Below, piece after piece: positions 26,566 to 31,045 of a stretch of 31,045 nucleotides of DNA. Position 1 is the first letter of the stretch; each line of letters starts with the position of its first letter. Source of the DNA: an uncultured Bacilli bacterium (GTDB lineage: Bacteria > Bacillota_I > Bacilli_A > RF39 > UBA660); contig CANRKS010000004.1 in NCBI GenBank assembly GCA_947631285.1, positions 1-31,045 of the forward strand, in the 5' to 3' direction. Under the pieces are notes generated by a model that was not told the DNA's origin, searched no databases, and saw only the letters and a program-made list of their open reading frames with translations. The position numbers and the translations under genes were made by a program.

Positions 26566-27336
26566 CTATTCTCCTTTATATTTACATAACTGGGATGGAC
26601 GATGACCACCCGTTTTAATCATTTGATCTGTGATAATTAAACGATCAGCGATAACACGACGAAAGGCGGAATTAATTAATTTCGTATCAAGAATGATTTC
26701 ATAGACTTGTTTTAATTCACCAATCGTAAAGTATTCAGGCATTAAATTAAAGACAATATCTGTCGTATTTACTTTATGACGTAAATCCATAAGGCCTTCA
26801 ATAATTAATTTAGCATGATCAAATGATAAATCATTTTTTAAAGCTTGATAACTATATTGAGAAGCTTTTTGATCGATAATTGTTTTCTTTACTTGGTATT
26901 TAATTGTTTCTTGTTCACTGATTAAAGTTATTTCATAATTATTATCATTTGTATTTAAAGTAATATCGAACCAACAAGCTTCATTGTTTAATTCATCTTT
27001 AATTAGAGTTCGATCTATTAAAGCCATATAAGATACAGAAATAACTCGACCACGAGGATCACGATTTATTTCATCATTTATTTTTACTTGATTCAGATAG
27101 ACATTACTTAAACCAGTTTCTTTTTTTAAGATTCTTTTAGTAGCTTCTTTACTGGTTTCATCTTCTAAAATGAAACCACCTGGTAAACACCATTTATCTT
27201 TAAAAGGTTCTTTAGTTCTTTTAACAAGTAATAAACTAAGATTTTTTTCTGGTAAAGCCCGAATGTTATCAACACGACTATTAATACCAAAGATTAATAA
27301 ATCTGTTGTATAGGCAAAATTAAAATGTTCTTTCAT
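26566..27336 (-). CDS. NrtR-like Nudix-fold transcriptional regulator
   Basis: 256 residues. An N-terminal Nudix fold (about 8-160) is joined to a C-terminal winged-helix region (about 178-252, with MPEYFTIGELKQVYE and FRRVIADRLIITD, ending GGHRPSQLCKY), the layout of NrtR regulators. In that family the Nudix domain senses ADP-ribose or related NAD metabolites and controls NAD or sugar genes. Here the Nudix box is degenerate: G54 and E60 remain, but REUxEE reads R68-I-L-K-K-E73, losing two glutamates. This favours a ligand sensor over an enzyme. No NAD gene lies in the window, so the target is unknown; autoregulation of this operon is likely (see repeats at 27626-27678). The start overlaps the preceding stop by ATGA. 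Confidence 0.8.
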   Translation of the reverse strand: MKEHFNFAYTTDLLIFGINSRVDNIRALPEKNLSLLLVKRTKEPFKDKWCLPGGFILEDETSKEATKRILKKETGLSNVYLNQVKINDEINRDPRGRVISVSYMALIDRTLIKDELNNEACWFDITLNTNDNNYEITLISEQETIKYQVKKTIIDQKASQYSYQALKNDLSFDHAKLIIEGLMDLRHKVNTTDIVFNLMPEYFTIGELKQVYEIILDTKLINSAFRRVIADRLIITDQMIKTGGHRPSQLCKYKGE

Positions 27337-27608
27337 AGTTCTCTATTTAACCTCATTCTTTTTTGATCAATTAAATTTCTTTTGATGATAGTTGGGACAT
27401 CTCTTTCGGGAATATCAGTTTCGATATCACAACATGGGCATCTAAATGTATAGTAGTAATCAGTTTCACCAGATAAATCAGTAGAACTTGTTAAATAGAT
27501 ATCTTCTCTTTCAACTTCTAGTAAAGCTCCACATCCACCACCACCATTACCGATGCCAGTACATTTTTGTTTAATTGACCAACCTGGTCCTTCTTGCAAT
27601 ACTTTCAT
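27333..27608 (-). CDS. Small zinc-ribbon-like conserved protein
   Basis: 91 residues, cytosolic, no signal peptide or helix. Possible metal ligands are C16 and C26 (in KCTGIGNGGGGCGA) and C57/C60 (CPCC). The spacing suggests a zinc ribbon with a glycine loop. Resembles uncharacterised Firmicutes proteins; no function is claimed. The ATG at 27608 is preferred because AGGTGG lies just upstream, whereas the ATG five codons earlier overlaps that site. First gene of the operon with the NrtR-like and Nudix genes, stop overlapping the next start. Confidence 0.7.
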   Translation of the reverse strand: MKVLQEGPGWSIKQKCTGIGNGGGGCGALLEVEREDIYLTSSTDLSGETDYYYTFRCPCCDIETDIPERDVPTIIKRNLIDQKRMRLNREL

Positions 27609-27625
27609 GTAATACCACCTCACAT

Positions 27626-27678
27626 AGTTACATTTTAATACTAAGTAGTTATGTTTGTCAATAACTTAGTTACATTTT
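27626..27678. promoter_or_regulatory. Paired direct repeats, candidate operator
   Basis: The 11-mer AGTTACATTTT occurs at 27626-27636 and 27668-27678, 42 bp apart start to start (about four helical turns). One copy covers the -10; the other lies just upstream of the -35. An imperfect inverted repeat (CTAAG...TTAT with ATAACTTAG) spans 27641-27669 around the -35. Candidate binding sites for the NrtR-like regulator encoded downstream; inference. Confidence 0.45.
27632..27661 (-). promoter_or_regulatory. Promoter of the zinc-ribbon/NrtR/Nudix operon
   Basis: -35 TTGACA at 27656-27661 and -10 TAAAAT at 27632-27637 with an 18-bp spacer. Confidence 0.65.
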
Positions 27679-27698
27679 GTTACAAAGTTTTACAAATA

Positions 27699-27724
27699 AT
27701 AAAAAAAGTACTATATAAGTACTT
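27699..27724 (-). terminator. Intrinsic terminator overlapping the trmB stop codon
   Basis: 7-bp stem AAGTACT/AGTACTT (27706-27712 with 27718-27724) with a 5-nt loop and a run of T on the minus strand. The stem takes in part of the trmB stop codon. Confidence 0.75.
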
Positions 27725-28361
27725 AGTTTTTAAAACTGGCATCTACATAATAGATTGGTCTTCCCTCTTCGAAATATCTTCTTTCAAAATCAGTCATGAT
27801 ATTAGGAATTGGATTCTCATCATGATGTAAATCTAAACTTACACGATCAAAGACATACCAATATTGTGATAAAGTTTGTAATGAATAAGCAAAGAAACCT
27901 TTATTATCAGTTTTTAAAATAATATGTTTATCACGTTTAAAAATCTTATCATATATTTTTAGATAATTAACATGCGTAAATCTTTTCTTTTCATCTATTC
28001 TTTTTGGCCATGGATCACAGAATGTTAAATAAATTGTATCGATTTCTTTACCAAAAATAGTATCTATTTCATGAGCATCATAATTTATTAATTTTAAATT
28101 AGGTAGTTGTTGGTTATTTAAACGATTAACAGCTTTAACCATTTGGGAATCAACGACTTCTAAACCGATAAAATTAATCTTAGGATATGTTTTAGCCATA
28201 TTAATAATAAAATCACCACGACCCATACCTAACTCTAAATAGATGGGATTATTATTACCAAATAATTCATGCCATTTATTTTTATATTGAGTTGGATTAT
28301 TAACAACATAAGGTGACCTACCAACTATTTTATCAGCATCTTTTATAACTTTATATTCCAT
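27723..28361 (-). CDS. trmB: tRNA (guanine-N7-)-methyltransferase TrmB
   Basis: 212 residues, normal family length. Methylates G46 in the tRNA variable loop using S-adenosylmethionine. The SAM-binding motif is LELGMGRGDF (42-51), followed by the acidic GLEVV strand end (66-70). The family signature DPWPK is at 116-120 with KKRFTH after it, and the C-terminal DFERRYFEEGRPIYY motif is present. The start at 28361 is supported by AGGAAG 7 nt upstream; an in-frame TTG seven codons earlier precedes that site and is rejected. Confidence 0.95.
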   Translation of the reverse strand: MEYKVIKDADKIVGRSPYVVNNPTQYKNKWHELFGNNNPIYLELGMGRGDFIINMAKTYPKINFIGLEVVDSQMVKAVNRLNNQQLPNLKLINYDAHEIDTIFGKEIDTIYLTFCDPWPKRIDEKKRFTHVNYLKIYDKIFKRDKHIILKTDNKGFFAYSLQTLSQYWYVFDRVSLDLHHDENPIPNIMTDFERRYFEEGRPIYYVDASFKN

Positions 28362-28381
28362 AAGTTCACTTCCTATCGACA

Positions 28382-28390
28382 ATTATAACA
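28382..28390 (-). promoter_or_regulatory. Possible extended -10 promoter of trmB
   Basis: TGTTATAAT with TATAAT at 28382-28387, about 20 nt before the trmB start; no clear -35. The -10 is half of an AATTATAA/TTATAATT inverted repeat (28381-28404) at the end of the upstream gene. Confidence 0.4.
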
Positions 28391-28402
28391 TAAGACTTAT
28401 AA

Positions 28403-29296
28403 TTATTTAAATATTTCATCAATAACTGTACTATATATATTCTTAGCTTTCTCTTTACCATCCGGCATTAGTTCAATAAAGTTTTCCATCATAACACCAC
28501 TATTTACTTCAAGAACTAATAATTCACCAGTTACTAGTTCAATAATATCAACACTAACAAAGTTTAAATCTAATTCATTAACTACTTTAGTAGCTAACTC
28601 TTGAATCTTCTTATTTAGTTTTTCATTATTACTATAAAATGGACGAGCTCCTTTAGATAAATTAAATTGCCAGTTATATTCATATTTTTCATTTACTGGT
28701 AGGACTTTATTTAAGTCTTCTTTTTTAGTTAGTTTATTAAAGTAATAAGGATTAAATTCACATAATAATTCATAAATAGTTTTAGTACCATCACCTATAA
28801 TACATGGTTTTTCTTTACCATAGAATAATTTAACTTGTTTATTTAGAAGAATTGTACGATATTCATTTTTAATATCATAATATGGAGAGATACTAATTGA
28901 ATAATGTTTAGATAATAGTTTATCAATATATATAAATAAATCTTCGATAGTAGTTGTATGATACATATCATTACCACAAGTACCAGTATTACTTTTAACG
29001 ACCATATTATAGTTATATAGTTTAGCATATGACATTACTTCTTCTTTAGAATAATTCTTAAATAAAATATGATATTCAGCAACTGGAATATTTAAATATT
29101 TTAAAACATCATATAAAGCATATTTATCGTCACATATTTGACCTATTACATGATTATTTAAAGGAAATTTATAACCAATAATATATCTAGTTTTATTATC
29201 TTTTTGTAAGATCATAACCCAGTCTTTAGAAACATAATTTATTTTAATATTCTTTTCGGTACATATTTCATTTATTAATTTTTGCATTGGATTCAT
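28403..29296 (-). CDS. ATP-grasp ligase, cyanophycin-synthetase/GshF-like
   Basis: 297 residues. An ATP-grasp fold from about 60: VVKSNTGTCGND (99-110, K101 and the flexible glycine loop), EYRTILLNKQV (145-155), GDGTKTI (168-174), NLSKGARP (212-219), and metal ligands D250 and EVNSG (263-267). GDGxxTI plus EYR is typical of cyanophycin synthetase and glutathione synthetase GshF relatives, which form amide bonds from acyl phosphates. The partner Mur-ligase or GshA domain is absent, so this is a stand-alone ligase of unknown substrate. The start at 29296 has GGAAG 7 nt upstream; earlier in-frame starts lack a ribosome site. Confidence 0.8.
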   Translation of the reverse strand: MNPMQKLINEICTEKNIKINYVSKDWVMILQKDNKTRYIIGYKFPLNNHVIGQICDDKYALYDVLKYLNIPVAEYHILFKNYSKEEVMSYAKLYNYNMVVKSNTGTCGNDMYHTTTIEDLFIYIDKLLSKHYSISISPYYDIKNEYRTILLNKQVKLFYGKEKPCIIGDGTKTIYELLCEFNPYYFNKLTKKEDLNKVLPVNEKYEYNWQFNLSKGARPFYSNNEKLNKKIQELATKVVNELDLNFVSVDIIELVTGELLVLEVNSGVMMENFIELMPDGKEKAKNIYSTVIDEIFK

Positions 29297-29326
29297 AATA
29301 GCACTTCCATTCATTAAAGCTTTTAT

Positions 29327-29356
29327 ATTGTAACATATAAAAACCTTGTTTCTCAA
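29327..29356 (-). promoter_or_regulatory. Promoter of the ATP-grasp gene, overlapping a terminator
   Basis: -35 TTGAGA at 29351-29356 and -10 TACAAT at 29327-29332, 18-bp spacer. The -35 lies in the loop and arm of the terminator at 29337-29372. Confidence 0.5.
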
Positions 29357-29372
29357 TAGTAAGAAACAAGGT
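29337..29372 (-). terminator. Intrinsic terminator after the VPNTL peptide gene
   Basis: Perfect 11-bp stem (29343-29353 ACCTTGTTTCT with 29362-29372 AGAAACAAGGT), 8-nt loop, five T on the minus strand. Confidence 0.85.
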
Positions 29373-29382
29373 ATTCCTCTTT

Positions 29383-29571
29383 TTATTTCTTTCTAAAATA
29401 AATAACAACGCCACCTATTACTAATAATAGTGATCCAGCTGCTAAACCAATATGTAGTAATATGTTATCTAAAGTATTAGGAACGCTTTCAACAATTGGA
29501 GCGGCTTTTACTTCAGACATAGTAAATAAAACGGCAAGTGTTAAAATAAATAATATTATTTGCTTTTTCAT
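29383..29571 (-). CDS. 62-residue secreted membrane peptide with VPNTL motif
   Basis: Signal peptide 1-24 (basic start, hydrophobic 5-17, VKAAP at 21-25), only about six residues, then VPNTL (30-34), a hydrophobic helix (about 38-58) and tail YFRKK. Motif, helix and basic tail copy the layout of a sortase sorting signal, but there is almost no passenger. It may be a sortase substrate of minimal size, a membrane peptide, or a small signalling peptide; function is unknown. The start is set by AGGAG 7 nt before the ATG at 29571. It has its own promoter and terminator, so it is a genuine one-gene unit. Confidence 0.75.
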   Translation of the reverse strand: MKKQIILFILTLAVLFTMSEVKAAPIVESVPNTLDNILLHIGLAAGSLLLVIGGVVIYFRKK

Positions 29572-29605
29572 TTCTACTCTCCTTTTACCAATTGTTCTTA
29601 ACTTG

Positions 29606-29634
29606 ATTATAACTTTAAAAAATAAATAATTCAA
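29606..29634 (-). promoter_or_regulatory. Promoter of the VPNTL peptide gene
   Basis: -35 TTGAAT at 29629-29634, 17-bp spacer, -10 TATAAT at 29606-29611, 34 nt before the start codon. Confidence 0.65.
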
Positions 29635-29659
29635 TATAGAACTTAGGTATTTAGGGGAT

Positions 29660-31024
29660 TTAAGCTTGGATATTTAATTTTTCTAAAATAGCATGAGCGG
29701 CTTTTTTACCAGCTTCCATAGCTAGGATTACTGTAGCAGATCCAGTTACGGCATCACCACCAGCGTAGACTTTATCGTTATTAGTTACGCTTTCTGGAGC
29801 GATTATTAAGCCTTTTTCATCAGTATTGATATCACTACCATCAGTAGCGATTGGATTAGGCATTGTACCTAGAGCAACAACAATAGTATCACATGGTATT
29901 TCTTCAAATTTATCAGGTATTTCTTTAACGCCTCTTCGACCACTTTCATCTACATCAGTTAGTTCCATTAAAGCAACTTTTAAACCTTTAACATTATAGT
30001 TTTCATCAATGATAACTTCTTTAGGATTTTTAAGTAAATCAAAGATTATTCCTTCTTCGACGGCATGCTCGATTTCCATTTTACGAGCTGGTAATTCTTC
30101 CATTGTACGACGATAAACAATTGATACATTATAACCAATACGTTTTAAACTACGGGCAGCATCCATCGCAACATTACCACCACCAACTACTAAGGCTTTA
30201 TGACCTTTTTTAATTGGGGTTTTAGCATCTTCTTCATAAGAACCCATTAAATTAATACGAGTTAGAATTTCGTTAGCAGAAAAGACACCATTAGCATTTT
30301 CATTAGGTATACCTAGGAATTTTGGTAAACCAGCTCCAGTAGCTATATAAACATAATCATAAGTATTCTCTAATTCTTCTAAAGTAATTGTTTTACCAAT
30401 TATTGTATTAAGTAAGAAACGAGCACCTAGTTTTTTTAGATTTTCAACTTCGGTTTCAACTATTGTTTTAGGTAGACGGAATTCAGGAATACCATAAGTT
30501 AAAACACCACCGGCCTTATGTAAAGATTCATAGATAGTTACGTCTATACCTTCTTTTAATAATTCACCAGCACAAGTAAGACCACTAGGTCCAGAACCAA
30601 CAATAGCAACTTTTTTACCTACTTTAGCTTTTTTAGTATTAACATTTAAATGATTAGCTAAAGCATAATCAGCAACATAACGTTCTAGAGAACCAATAGC
30701 TATCGCATCACCTTTAATACCTTTAACACACATTTGTTCACATTGTTTTTCTTGAGGACATACACGACCACAAATAGCCGGTAAAGATGATGAGTTTAAA
30801 ATAATATTATAAGCTTCTTCTAAGTTATTTTCTTTAATAGCTTTAATAAACTTAGGAATTTCGATATTAACAGGACAACCTTTCATACAACGAGGATTAG
30901 CACATTGTAAACAACGATTAGCTTCTTTTAAAGCTTCTTCTTCATTATATCCTAAAGCTACTTCTGCAAAAGTATGAGATCTTTCATTAGGATCTAAATT
31001 ACGCATTTTTACTTTTTCATCCAT
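29660..31024 (-). CDS. NADPH-dependent glutamate synthase small-subunit-like flavoprotein (GltA/GltD/NfnB family)
   Basis: 454 residues, matching the single-chain clostridial-type enzyme. An N-terminal iron-sulfur domain has C38, C41, C46 and C50 (CLQCANPRCMKGCP) and C85, C89, C95 and C99. Then come an FAD site IVGSGPSG (141-148), an NADPH site VVGGGNVAMD (279-288) and a C-terminal FAD motif YAGGDAVTGSATVILAMEAG. Known relatives are the GltD subunit that feeds electrons to glutamate synthase, and the NfnB or SudA subunit of electron-bifurcating transhydrogenase or sulfide dehydrogenase; the sequence alone does not decide. A reading frame ending GNCGDK then stop overlaps the ATG by one base (TAATG), so an upstream partner gene, coupled in translation, probably lies just beyond the window. 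No clear terminator follows it. Confidence 0.88.
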   Translation of the reverse strand: MDEKVKMRNLDPNERSHTFAEVALGYNEEEALKEANRCLQCANPRCMKGCPVNIEIPKFIKAIKENNLEEAYNIILNSSSLPAICGRVCPQEKQCEQMCVKGIKGDAIAIGSLERYVADYALANHLNVNTKKAKVGKKVAIVGSGPSGLTCAGELLKEGIDVTIYESLHKAGGVLTYGIPEFRLPKTIVETEVENLKKLGARFLLNTIIGKTITLEELENTYDYVYIATGAGLPKFLGIPNENANGVFSANEILTRINLMGSYEEDAKTPIKKGHKALVVGGGNVAMDAARSLKRIGYNVSIVYRRTMEELPARKMEIEHAVEEGIIFDLLKNPKEVIIDENYNVKGLKVALMELTDVDESGRRGVKEIPDKFEEIPCDTIVVALGTMPNPIATDGSDINTDEKGLIIAPESVTNNDKVYAGGDAVTGSATVILAMEAGKKAAHAILEKLNIQA

Positions 31025-31045
31025 TATTTATCACCACAATTTCCA

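Noticed and set aside
1..31045. Mycoplasma genetic code (TGA as Trp)
   Set aside because: Trp is encoded by TGG throughout and TGA ends VWA gene 1 and the zinc-ribbon gene in tight ATGA overlaps.

Overview
The window comes from an AT-rich, low-GC Gram-positive bacterium. Signs are Gram-positive-type signal peptides, sortase-like C-terminal anchors, pilin-type isopeptide domains, AGGAG ribosome sites and sigma-A-like promoters. TGA is used as an ordinary stop codon, so this is not Mycoplasma code. An uncultured gut lineage of Bacilli (Erysipelotrichales or RF39-like) would fit, but that placement is inference and weakly supported. Every gene lies on the minus strand, so transcription runs from high to low coordinates.

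Right part (24.5-31.0 kb): compact housekeeping genes. In transcription order these are a glutamate-synthase small-subunit-like flavoprotein, a 62-residue membrane peptide with a VPNTL motif, an ATP-grasp ligase, TrmB, a three-gene operon (zinc-ribbon protein, NrtR-like regulator, IPP-isomerase-like Nudix), a rhomboid protease, PgeF, and a tRNA-Gln(CUG). Several intrinsic terminators overlap the upstream stop codon or the next promoter.

Left part (1.75-24.3 kb): six tandem paralogues of 1138-1262 residues, each a secreted von Willebrand A (VWA) protein ending in a sortase-like IPx(T/A/S)G anchor. They look like pilus-tip or adhesin proteins. A 582-residue pilin-like protein follows the last one in an overlapping operon (5-1753).

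Main discovery: each of the six genes has its own near-identical promoter, TTGACA then GA(T/A)GTTGACC, then a pure G tract, then TATAAT. The tract therefore lies inside the -35/-10 spacer. It is 8, 9, 10, 9, 9 and 9 G long from left to right, giving spacers of 18, 19, 20, 19, 19 and 19 bp. Slipped-strand changes in the tract would tune each promoter in 1-bp steps, which is a phase-variation design. Only the gene at 1750-5166 sits at a near-optimal 18 bp. It is also the only one with a full IPDTGG anchor and a linked pilin. I infer a stochastic, multi-copy surface-antigen or adhesin switching system. Paralogue ends and promoters are strongly conserved while the VWA and middle regions diverge, so recombinational mosaicism may add a second layer.
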